Source of the DNA: Taenia hydatigena | Lineage: Eukaryota; Platyhelminthes; Cestoda; Cyclophyllidea; Taeniidae | Direction: 5' to 3' | DNA: 64,000 nucleotides | Assembly: GCA_036345935.2 (NCBI GenBank) | Contig: JADWOT020001457.1 | Location: 1-64,000, forward strand | In this document: piece by piece, positions 13,841 to 23,405 of the stretch | How positions within the stretch are numbered: the first letter of the stretch is position 1 | Layout: each line of letters begins with the position of its first letter | Position numbers and translations under genes: made by a program | Notes under the pieces: generated by a model | Told to the model about the DNA's origin: nothing | What the model saw: the letters and a program-made list of their open reading frames with translations, nothing else | The model's database searches: none

Positions 13841-16357
13841 AAATTCCCGGTGTTAGCAATCTTATTTGCCTGAAGAAGGACTGATAAAGTAGAAGCAACT
13901 CTAAAATGATAATGGATCATTTGCATAAATGTGCAGGATTTGAACTATGCCTAAGAATGGCAAACACTGACATAAAAACAGCCACTGACATCACAACTCA
14001 GGTTGCTGAATCAACTCCGATTGCAATTATTACTCAGGGAGAGTTTGCCAGTGCAATAGCTAAACACCAATAATATGAAAAATTTAAGCCCTTTAATCGC
14101 CAGCACCACAATTTTGCACTGCTCCTTTCCTGATTAAGTGTACGAAGTCAATAAATCTGCAAATCGGTTTCCTACTCTGGCGGCTTCTCATTTTTCATCA
14201 GCCTGATTTAATTTTTTGGCTTTTCTCCTTTCTATCCTTACACTGCATCTCATCTGGCGCGTTTCTCGGCAGCTGGTTTCATTCCAAAATTACGTCTAAT
14301 GCCCCTGTTAAGTATCCGCTTCAACCTTGCTATTCTTCTCTTCTGCATGCCTATTCATAAGTACCAGACGACAATGCCAGTGATCCAATGCCAATTTTTT
14401 GCTTCGTTAATAGACTAAATGATTGAAATTCTTTCAGAGACAGCATCACGCAACTATGGTCAAATTAAAGGAAATTGAAATCACTGCCATGCAGCTAAAT
14501 TAAATCAGGTATAGAGAAAAGGAATCTGGCAGAATTTAAGCGTATTTCGCATTTGTGATAAGGCTTTGAATAAACTCATAGCAGAACAACACAAGTCTAG
14601 AATTTTCATCCAAACTAATAAGAGTTAACATTAATAACTGAATTTGCTTATTGGAGGCCAATAAAACAAAGGGAATATATCATCTCAGAGTAAAAGAAAG
14701 CATCAGTGGATTTGCTCGATCACTCTCAAATGAAACAGTAAAGACTGATGGACGATTGACTGAGGTTGTGGTAAAGGGAAGGAGGTGATAGTATTCAACT
14801 TCTTTGCACACTTCTGCCCTGTTGATTAAACCGCAGCGACTCGATGTCATCCTAGGATTAGGCGTGTGCGAGAAAAGTGCAAAGAGGATGAGCATATAAT
14901 TGGATAATAATGCATTTGAATGATGAGCTCATCTTACCGGCTAACAGTGATGTACAGAGTCGGGAACAATGACTAGTGATCCCTCATAGAGGCTATGCAA
15001 AGATGAAGGGGGAGACCTCTTCTAAATGGAGAAATGTCTAATCTTGTGATTAGACCAAGGAAAGTGAAGTGAATGAAGGTACATGTTGATGGGCTTGGTT
15101 TAGGTGATCTAATGACAAATATGTGGATAAGTCATGGGTGCGTAGTAGGGCTAAGTATTGATGAGACTCCAATGGAAGAAGTGTGAGCGGAAAGGAAAAT
15201 ATAGTTGATTCAACTTTGACCTGAAAACCATAGGTGTGGATGTAGAATTCCGGGATGCTAATGTAAACAGATTGGTAAGAGTGGGTACAAGAATGTTAGG
15301 ATAAATTGGCAGAACGACTAAAACCAAATAAGCTTGTTAAGCATGAAAATGAATAAATGATTAAGTGTCGGTAAAGAGATGGCTGAAAGTTTAAGGAATG
15401 AACGGATGGATCCAATATCATTTGGATCGGCAAAACTGAGTAGAAAGCTACTTTGGAAATGCACAGAAACAAACCCTTTTCAAAAGGGAATAAGTAAATT
15501 AATTGCTCGGCTAAATCTAAACCTGCAATGCCGGCGCATTAGACGGGGTTTTCTGCATGTCGAGAGGATGACAATCGATTCAATGATCGCACGCACGGCG
15601 TAGTGTGGGGCGGCAAGCTTCGATTGAAGGATGAAAATCAGATGTGTATTAGCCTCGAGTCCTCCCTTGACTAATTACACGCAAAGATTCTGCTAACAAC
15701 ACTTAGTGAGCAACAAGCTCTAAAGTTAACATCACTTATTTCTGATGCAAGCAGTCTATTTACCACCGGATACTTCCCACCTTATCCACATTGGAGATAA
15801 GCACATCATTGCGTTGTGAAAGCGTGCGCAGCATCAAATGGCATTCGATTGGCGAACCACTAAGCTCATTAGGATCTCCCACATTTTCCTCACAAAGTCA
15901 TTGCCTGACTTCCTTACTTTTTCTCAATTCACACTGCGTTGTCTAAGAAGGTTCCACAATGATTTTAGTTTCTGCACTACAATCCATGCGTTTACCTCCC
16001 AAGAAGTGCAACCCATTGATGCGATAAAAAGTAGCAGCTGCATATAAAGGTAAGCTTACGCAGTAGGGAAATGCTGTTTGATTTACTTGCAAGTTGGTCA
16101 TCTAGACAAGCGTTAAGGCACCTAGCCGTGTTGCACTGCAACCCTTTGGTCGCTTTTTCGCACTTTTTCTGATTACCTAGGCTATTTAGGGCCCTTCGTT
16201 TTACGTATAGCTCAAATGCAGTAACCGTGGCTTAAGTAATTATCTGTGCTCCTGGCCATGTTAATGGATTTAAATTTATCCGAAATTCTTATCTTAGAAT
16301 GGTGTTAGGTCGAAATGTCGGAAATCTAAGAAAATTCTACTAAAACAATTAGCTTAC
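13841..16357. other. no gene recognised
   Basis: Short open frames only, the longest being 15379-15603 plus and 14680-14895 minus, without known motifs or consistent splice signals. Confidence 0.35.
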
Positions 16358-16607
16358 CCTTTCCTTTGACGAACTAAATTCAGATGTTTTGGCAGCATAC
16401 ATGAGGGCGTTAACACTGCTACGGGCATCACAGTTGGCTTCGTCCGCTCTTCGTCTTGATGGCTCTCGAGATAGGTATACCCATCGTAAGAATTAACGGC
16501 GCGTCTATCACATGATTCTTTGCATTTACTTCCATAACATTTTGCTCTTTGCTTTTGAACAAAAGCGTTATGAATATTGACCAATGTGTTGATTAATCCA
16601 AGGACAA
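16358..16607 (-). CDS. probable internal exon, unassigned protein
   Basis: On the minus strand a 250-base open segment begins after an acceptor (ATTTAG) at 16608 and ends at a strong donor (AAAGG|GTAAGC) at 16357. Both borders fit one frame: two bases enter to complete a codon and two leave. The product starts VLGLINTLVNIHNAFVQKQR, then a Cys- and charge-rich stretch, then LTPSCMLPKHLNLVRQ. No family was recognised with confidence; the ends distantly recall a dynein heavy chain AAA-domain region (helix, TP motif, helix), which is too weak to name. Neighbouring exons were not identified, although a possible exon lies upstream at 16936-17130. Confidence 0.4.
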
Positions 16608-16935
16608 CTAAATGTTATCAAATATTATCAAATGCAAATCACTTCGTTGAAAATAATCGAAAGCGGGGTCATAAGCACACAACCTTGTTCATCGCATCTG
16701 CGTGTTGCATATGCGCCAATGCAACGCTTGGCGAGTAGTTCCATGCGGTGAGGCCGATCACTCTTGTCAGTTACTTACTTCCATCGACACAAAATCGCGG
16801 CTATAAATGCAGCAAGTAGCACTTTTGAGGTCACTTGTGTTCTTTTTTAAAAGTCCACTTACATAATTAATACTTTCGGATGAAATTATCTAGCGTGTTC
16901 ACCTTATTTATGCATTTTACGATGCCAGATGAAGA

Positions 16936-17130
16936 TTATGTTCTTAGCAGTGGAACATTCAAAATTTTGCCCTCATATTTAAAATAAAGTTTGGTGTATC
17001 CTCTCGCGAATTTCTTCTTGACAATGAAGTTGTCACCTGTGATTCTCAACATTGCATTCTCTTGTAGATAGGGGGAAAATGGAAGCCTAAACATGAAAGG
17101 AAATTGATCACAAATTGAGCTTAGAGGCAT
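16936..17130 (-). CDS. unassigned protein-like open frame
   Basis: A 64-codon minus-strand frame has a basic, globular-looking C-terminal half (GDNFIVKKKFARGYTKLYFK) and ends at a stop at 16936. A CAG|GTGACA donor-like site lies inside it, so the true exon may end earlier, leaving the last part intronic. It lies upstream of the exon at 16358-16607 on the same strand and could belong to the same gene. No family was recognised. Confidence 0.25.
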   Translation of the reverse strand: MPLSSICDQFPFMFRLPFSPYLQENAMLRITGDNFIVKKKFARGYTKLYFKYEGKILNVPLLRT

Positions 17131-20100
17131 GGCAGCTCCCCCCTTTTAGCAGATTCGCCCCATGTGTCATGTCGCCTAATGTAATTGTGTCCGTACCTTT
17201 TAACGTTCATTCTTCAGTAAGCTATTCATGACAATTCAAGTCCAGCAAAGTTTTAAAGGATGAAATTTGCTTTGCGACTGTTGCCAAATTATCGGTAAGT
17301 AGATGCAGTGTCTTGATTTTTTGCCCATTTCTGCAAGAAGGAAAGAAACGACATCACTTTCATTGCCTCAAGCACCGTCTCATTTCACAATGGCCTTTAT
17401 GCCGCCTACTGGTGATATTATAGTAAAATGTGTTTAAATTCTAAGTATTAAAAATACTAAATGAATCTTTAGTATGCAATAACAAACGGAGCAGTTGTTT
17501 TTGCCATTTATTGAATACGTGGATGCTATGACATCAGATATCACTGTCACTGTTTGTGTCCAGCATCCACACTACGGCCGAGGCAAAGGATTTCGCCTCA
17601 CCTAACGGGGAACGTAATGCAGCGTAGGATATTCAATCGCTCAGAACCATATCCCTTTTTCCTATCAATGCAGGCCATTCAAAACCTTATTGCAATCCCA
17701 ATTCACTGCATCGAGAAGAATGAAAGCAGTAATAGAAGCGAAGCAAAATTTCGACAGAAGTTATATGAAGTTTCCCAAAATTAAGTAATCCTTAAAATAT
17801 TTTAGACAAGCACACATCATAAGCATTTGCACTAGCTTTAGCTATTAAAGTTACTGTTACTCGCATTCACTAACAATTTATAAGAAAATCAACTTTTGCA
17901 CGCGTTCTCAGAAAATTGCTTTCAAGGAGGTCAGATATGCCCAGAAATTCGGTTGCAACACGCTGCGTGTACATGAACAAACCACATGGCTAGTGTGCAT
18001 ACACCCGCGTATTGGTCTCTGACACGCGAGTTCATGCTGGCTTTTCACACGTTTACCTCAGTAGCCTCACTGTTTTACGTCATTTCCAATTGCTTCGTGT
18101 CCTCATCAAGCATTCCAGTTTCCCTCTTAAATCTATTGCAAAGATATTCATTGTATCGATCTCCTTTAAATGCTAACCTTAAAAACTAGTGTGCGCTTCC
18201 TTATGCCCTTGGCTATCAATGCACTCAACAGACAAACAGATTCAAGCACTTTCCCATAAAGAGCTCATATATGCAGTGACATGAGTCTTCGTGAATGTCA
18301 TGGTCATCTGGAGTTATATGGATGGCATGATAATCACCGCCATACAGAAGGTCTAGTTGGTAACTAGCATGGTCCGAAGACCACACCGTGAAGTGAAGAC
18401 ACAGTCCTTTACCAGTTCTTAATAGATTGGGTGATTATTAGGTGTTAGGCACTCTACCTCACTGCTTTCACTCAACTATGTTCGTCCTAACAGCAAAATT
18501 CTGAGAGCACCTAGTCTAGTGCTTCTCTGGTGCCATTAATCCAAGTAAAGATTTGCATCCATTTGTTAACATCAGGCAATTCTGTGCATAATATGTAATT
18601 AGTATGAGCACGACAACTTAGATGGAATTGGTTGCTTTGCTGCATTCGGAATAAAGCCTTTACCTCGATGAGAAATACTTGCTCAGAACACCTCACGTCC
18701 GCATTTTTCGACCAGTACGGGTGCTTCAAAGTCTCATTGTTGGCCCATTTGGCTTCACAAAGAAGGAAATAACGAAAGCTAAGCAAAATGAAATCCTAAC
18801 AATGGCTTAATAATGCCGTCTTAGATAAAGCCGTCCTTATAACTTTTCAGGCCAGCAACTTTGTGAGCATTCGAATTCATTTTAGCTAATGAATTCATTT
18901 TACGCGCTTATGTCAATTAGCATCATAAAAAAGTAAGTTTATAGTGTTTTACGCATCCACATGAAGGAGTTGCATGGAGAGGGTCGAGCACACCCAAGAA
19001 AGTGGTCTGCCCACAGATCACATGGTTGGAGTGCATGCGCCAACGCTTCATGTTGCATGAACCCATGTTGGATCCGACACATGCTCATCTGATGACCTCT
19101 AAGACTTCACATTAATCCTCATCATCTATTGTTCTCTTTCACCCCATTCGTTTTGCCTTTAAGCTACTGACTTGAGTTATGCATTCATCGTCGAATCTCA
19201 TGAGATAGAATTGCCATTTTCTTGCAGCGGTGACTTGTTCAAGAACAATCTATTATAAGTAAATTTATCAAACACGGAGGAATCTAACAGGCCTCTAAAA
19301 CTCATTGACGTAGTACTATAGGTCTTTATTGGCGTCACAACTGTCAAATATTTTGCGGAAGGATAGGCTACTAACTAATGTGCAGAAGGTCTTAAAGGCC
19401 CTCAGCACGGCCCGAAAGTTATACCCAAAGTAAAAGAGCAGCTTTAGAAACTAAATTTGTTTGTGTAGCTAAGCAGACAATTAAGAGGAGGGTCAGACTA
19501 ATACTCAGTTTCTTTTGATCGGAGTTGTCCTGAAGGCGTGAAACTTTAGCCAGTAGCTTGGCAAGAAAAGATGACACTTTGTAGCTGTGTGGCTATATAT
19601 CTGCATCGAATGCTGAGCTCTTTCTAACCATGGTAAACTACGCTTCGTTTCACCATTCATCAATGTGTATGGGACGAAATGGCATAGGCTGTTAAAGTGA
19701 ATGTCAAATCAATTCTATAACATAGCTCTATGAAACCCAGTTTTACTGTTCTTGACGTGCACAGTTACCGTAAAATTTCAATGCGTTTTTCACCACGTTT
19801 GAATGCATAGCAAATTTTAAGCATCAGCTGAGGTTGGTTGAACGGAACATTAGTCTATTCCAGTTTTTCAATCAATGACTAGCCCATGAATCAGATTTGA
19901 CCGCACGAATCGGAAATGATCTCAGACATGTGCTGAGTGGCCACAGGTACGACTCCATCGTCCTTATCATGAATACGGCCACGGACAGTGCAACAGATGC
20001 ATCTACCATGCACCGTTAAGAGCAATTGACGCGTAAGACTTAAAATATTATGATAGCGTGTCCCAAGTCGAATGAAGGAGGAAGGATTCTCTTTGATTGG

Positions 20101-20134
20101 GCCAACGACCATTTTTGCAATGTCCGTGCCAAAG
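17131..20134. other. no gene recognised
   Basis: Short interrupted frames on both strands. Because the next feature is an orphan last exon, the missing upstream exons of that antigen-like copy were looked for here, and none was found on the plus strand. Confidence 0.35.
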
Positions 20135-20244
20135 ATTCAACTTCTGTTTCTGCAAGCATTGCAACCTTCAAATCTACATCCACTGATTTTGGTACTGCTA
20201 ACCTACTTACCTATGCAGTTCTAGTGCTCGTGTTAATTTTCTAG
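20135..20244 (+). pseudogene. orphan C-terminal exon of an oncosphere-antigen-like copy
   Basis: After an AAAG acceptor at 20131-20134 an open frame encodes a Ser/Thr-rich stretch followed by a hydrophobic C-terminus ending NLLTYAVLVLVLIF and a stop. This is the layout of the third exon in the EG95/45W family: a polar Ser/Thr linker, then a short hydrophobic tail that could be a transmembrane segment or a GPI-attachment signal. The incoming phase (two bases completing a codon) matches that of the third exon of the gene just downstream. No FN3 exon or signal-peptide exon was found upstream, so this appears to be the remnant of a tandem paralogue. It could instead be the last exon of an unrelated surface protein. 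Confidence 0.4.
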
Positions 20245-20427
20245 TAAATTCGTGCCAACTACTGACAATATTGCAGCTTGTTACATAGTTGATAAGGCAG
20301 GCACCTCACCAGACTAACCAGCACATTATCCCTAAACGATCGAATGATTATTGGCTGCACGGGGTGTGTAAATGCACAAAGGGCTTCGTAGGTCAGGAGA
20401 AGGCTATTCCATTGGCTTGCAATACAT

Positions 20428-20433
20428 TTATAA
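20428..20433 (+). promoter_or_regulatory. TATA-like box upstream of the antigen-like gene
   Basis: TTATAA within CATTTATAAG lies about 46 bases before the proposed start codon at 20479. This would imply a very short 5' leader. It is position-based inference only. Confidence 0.3.
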
Positions 20434-20478
20434 GTGCATGCATGTGGAGTGTGAATGTGAGTCGGTTCTTGAGGAGAG

Positions 20479-20548
20479 ATGGGGCTTAGGATCTGCCTCA
20501 TTTTATTGGTTACTTTAAAATTGCAAGCGGATTTCGATGCGGTTGACG
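20479..20548 (+). CDS. exon 1: signal peptide
   Basis: ATG at 20479 opens MGLRICLILLVTLKLQA, a short positively charged start followed by a hydrophobic core and a small-residue cleavage context. The exon stops after one base of a codon at the donor G|GTAAGA. That phase joins precisely to the two-base start of exon 2. Confidence 0.7.
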
Positions 20549-21162
20549 GTAAGATACATTCCTATGCCTTTTCTAATAAACACGTGTTTAAAAATATTTA
20601 AAAATGAAGGTTTTTTTCGAAATCAGTGAATCTAGCAAGGTTGTAGAGTGTGCTGGAGCTTTGTGTCACATCACATGTCAGATTTCTTGGTGGCACAACT
20701 GCTGCCGACATCCATCCGCAACTGTCTCTCTATCGCTATAGCGCTTTTAGACTTACATCCGTTTTGTGATAAGCAGGACTTTGTGATATGCGATGTTTGA
20801 ACAAAGATTTGTAAAAGGAGCCCACGCGCAATGTTGCTTGATTTGGATGGCTTCATGCAAGGCACAGCTATAGACAATGGATTAAAATTATTTGTGACCG
20901 ATAATATACGAAGAACTATAAAGTTTTTAATTGCGGTGGGAGGTAACTTGAATCCAGCTGGTTAGCAGAACCATACAAAATAGGTTGAATGATGTGATTT
21001 ATCGGTTTCCTTTCAAACCACGGAAGAATGTGCCATCGTCTCTGCTTCAATTAAAGGGTAATGCAGCAAAAATAATAAAAGATAAATTATTTCGTTCTTA
21101 ATGATTGCTTTTTAATTAGTGCTTCCTGTTTATTGCCACAGGCACTAAAAAAATACTTAACG

Positions 21163-21519
21163 CTAAGGGCAACTTTTTGGTTTTCTGATGTTTTGTCCGT
21201 TTTGATGCACATATCCAAGAGCGTTAAAAGATAACTTGGCAGCTTCTAGGGCATAGAGAGTCTTCAATCGATAATTTGGAATACCGTGCTGTGAGATGGG
21301 ATTGTTGGCAACATTAATACACAGACCATGGACTCGTTTTGCCTGACACTTTTTATCTTCGGTTGACTCATAGGTGCCTAAAACACAGCATGCAGATTTA
21401 TATTGCACGTCGTCAATCTTAGTTATCCTTCCACCCGCCTTTATTCTTGACCGCTGCACATCAATCCAATTCCATTGGTAGCACTTAAGATCGCACTGCG
21501 ACACATATATTTTCGTCAT
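21163..21519 (-). CDS. unassigned 118-codon antisense reading frame inside intron 1
   Basis: An ATG-to-stop frame on the minus strand lies wholly inside intron 1 of the antigen-like gene. It encodes a basic, Cys-containing product beginning MTKIYVSQCDLKCYQW, with paired cysteines (ACCVLG) and no hydrophobic signal. Codon use and composition look protein-like, but no family was recognised. It could be an intronless retrocopy, an exon of a gene on the other strand, or a chance opening. The ATG start is taken as the first in frame. Confidence 0.35.
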   Translation of the reverse strand: MTKIYVSQCDLKCYQWNWIDVQRSRIKAGGRITKIDDVQYKSACCVLGTYESTEDKKCQAKRVHGLCINVANNPISQHGIPNYRLKTLYALEAAKLSFNALGYVHQNGQNIRKPKSCP

Positions 21520-21564
21520 CCTCCCAACCCTAATGGCAAATTACTGTGTCTTTGTTTTTCGTAG

Positions 21565-21821
21565 ATGAGGATGTTTCACAGAACGTACAAACGAAAATAG
21601 TTGACTTAAACACGGTGAACATATCGTGGGAAGTGTCGCTTAAACCTTTTGGCAGCGTCAGCACACATTGAATAAAAATTGCGTCTTCACAGGCTTAAAG
21701 CCAGGGCAAACAGTTTCTGCTACTGTTGCTGTGCTCACTCAGCAGGAAGGTCCTGAAATGTCCAAAGACATTGCTGCATATAGCAGCAGAGTGAGCGCTG
21801 TTTCGCCATATTTGTCAAAAG
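21565..21821 (+). CDS. exon 2: fibronectin type III domain, shortened and frameshifted
   Basis: The acceptor TTTTTCGTAG at 21555-21564 opens DEDVSQNVQTKIVDLNTVNI and the strand B tryptophan. The donor AAAAG|GTAAGC at 21822 closes the exon in phase 1. The length, 257 bases, is not a multiple of three, although equal entry and exit phases require it. The frame changes near 21667, where about 60 bases covering strands C to E appear to be missing. Confidence 0.65.
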
Positions 21822-22025
21822 GTAAGCCTCTCGAATTAACAAATACTAAAGTATCAACCAAATGACCCTTTCCACTAAATTATACCACAACTGAACCCTT
21901 CGATCTTACTAGGGCGATTTGACTGCAGAGATTGAGACATGTGTCTTATCATGCACGACTGGCAATTAGTTGGCTTTTGGATGATGAAAGGTATGATTGA
22001 CGAGATGTTTTAAGTTGAATGGGAG

Positions 22026-22210
22026 GGAAGGGTGTGACTGCAATCCCAACAATAAGCCCGTCACACGTGTCAAATCCTTTAGTGGCAACTCCAAGAGTGT
22101 CTGCCTTATCGTCCACAACTACCACCACTAGTGGGTCTGCCTACACTGTGTTGGGCAATGCAGCCCTTTTCACCTCCTTGATCCTAATGCTGTCGTCAAC
22201 CTTAATGTAA
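22026..22210 (+). CDS. exon 3: Ser/Thr linker and hydrophobic C-terminus
   Basis: The frame reads through a Pro/Ser/Thr-rich linker with a run of five threonines, then TSGSAYTVLGNAALFTSLIL and a stop at 22208-22210. The linker-plus-tail resembles the C-terminus of EG95-type antigens. The acceptor used here (GGGAG at 22021-22025) has no pyrimidine tract, so the exact 5' border is uncertain. Confidence 0.55.
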
Positions 22211-23141
22211 GTCTGTGCAAACAATCAATTTATGCACCCACTTTTAATGTTGCGGCTCATAATCCCTGTTTTCAGACGTTTGTGTCTCTCATTGCATGCT
22301 CCACTAATCCAAAAAATGGTTGAGCCAACAACCGTTCTCTTCTATTTAGCAATCAGGCAACAAATAATGGCAAACTACATTATCCCGATAAATACACCCA
22401 CTGTCAATTTGGTCTCTTCCCATTAATGCACATATGGGTCCTTTCTGCTAATGCCCGTCACGCAAAATACAGAAATACGAATGGATTGATTGAAAAGGAT
22501 GCTGGCAGCTATAGTGCGGTGGTAGTGGAAGGCTGCGCTATAGTTCTAGGCATAACCCCAATCCAGAAAGACGTTCTTGTCCAATTTTCCATAGTTTTCA
22601 TATTATTGACTCCTGCTTCGCCTCTCACACTTTCTTTTGCATCTGAGTGACTGCACCTTCGTTAGCTGTACCTGAAGTGCAATAGCAGTCACTTTAAGCC
22701 CATTGTCAATCATTTACTAGTAGGTACACGTGGCATGGATGATCAAGTGACTAGCATGCATCCACGAACGGACTCAGACTCTGCCCCAAAACCAGCACGC
22801 ACTCAAGCCCAGCATCTATCATGCAACAGTCAGGAGGACACTTAGATTGACTTGGGTCTACAGTCCATTTTACACTAATTAGAGGCACTTTTAGATGTCA
22901 CGCTGTGGGTTGAAGGGTCAGACTTCATCTTTAAAGCGCGCTAGTACATAAACCACAGGTAACCACTGAGGTCCTATATGGTCACACCACGTTAGCGCGG
23001 GCTTCATTTCGTTTGATGTTTTCCATAACATCTAATTTTACATGCAAAAGACAATGCTAATTCCATTTTACTCAGGGAACTCTTTATTGATGCAAACGAA
23101 AACGCATACAATACACCACCAATCATATAATGCGCACCAAC
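22211..23141. other. downstream flank of the antigen-like gene
   Basis: Plus-strand open frames at 22232-22426 and 22426-22650 show no FN3 or antigen motif. No clear polyadenylation signal was noted right after the stop. Nothing else was recognised. Confidence 0.35.
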
Positions 23142-23405
23142 TCAACTGTGTCTATTGTGTAGACTTTGCCCGGGGGCGACGTCATTTCCATCGTATGGAA
23201 TGTTGTTCACCCATTTGACTAGCATTTCGGTTAAATTGCGCCTCACGCCTCTGGACAGGTCAAGATCCTCTAGATAGCTATGCATAGTTGCAATTCTTTG
23301 CTTAATACTAATGTCATTTGGCTGCGCAACTGCGGCAGCTATACGGGCATGAGCCCTTACAAGAATGGATAGACTTGTAATAACCTTTTGGATAGTACAG
23401 CGCAT
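23142..23405 (-). CDS. possible cyclic-nucleotide-gated channel C-linker exon
   Basis: The minus-strand frame encodes TIQKVITSLSILVRAHARIA followed by QRIATMHSYLEDLDLSRGVR and a helix ending in KWVNN. The arrangement matches the A'-B' C-linker helices that follow S6 in CNG, HCN and EAG-type channels: a heptad helix with a YM/YL position, an L-x-R turn, then a helix ending in a conserved tryptophan. The frame runs into a stop soon after, where a real channel would continue into the cyclic-nucleotide-binding domain. No convincing donor was seen at that point, and no pore or CNBD exon was found nearby. It may be a remnant or a chance resemblance. Confidence 0.35.
   Translation of the reverse strand: MRCTIQKVITSLSILVRAHARIAAAVAQPNDISIKQRIATMHSYLEDLDLSRGVRRNLTEMLVKWVNNIPYDGNDVAPGQSLHNRHS

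Larger units (their letters stand above)
20479..22210 (+). pseudogene. oncosphere-antigen-like gene (EG95/45W-type, FN3), damaged
   Basis: Three exons follow the exact plan of the taeniid host-protective oncosphere antigens, which are secreted or surface proteins with one fibronectin type III domain. Exon 1 (20479-20548) encodes a signal peptide. Exon 2 (21565-21821) encodes an FN3 domain with VNISWEVSL (strand B tryptophan) and GLKPGQTVSATVAVL, the family's conserved LKP turn followed by strand F. Exon 3 (about 22026-22210) is Ser/Thr-rich and ends in a hydrophobic tail (ALFTSLILMLSSTLM). Both introns are phase 1. Exon 2 is about 20 residues shorter than usual between the WEV and LKP motifs, and the two halves are in different frames, with an in-frame TGA at about 21667. 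No intron placement repairs it. The copy is therefore probably a pseudogene, or the sequence contains an error. The 3' acceptor of intron 2 is weak. Confidence 0.7.
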
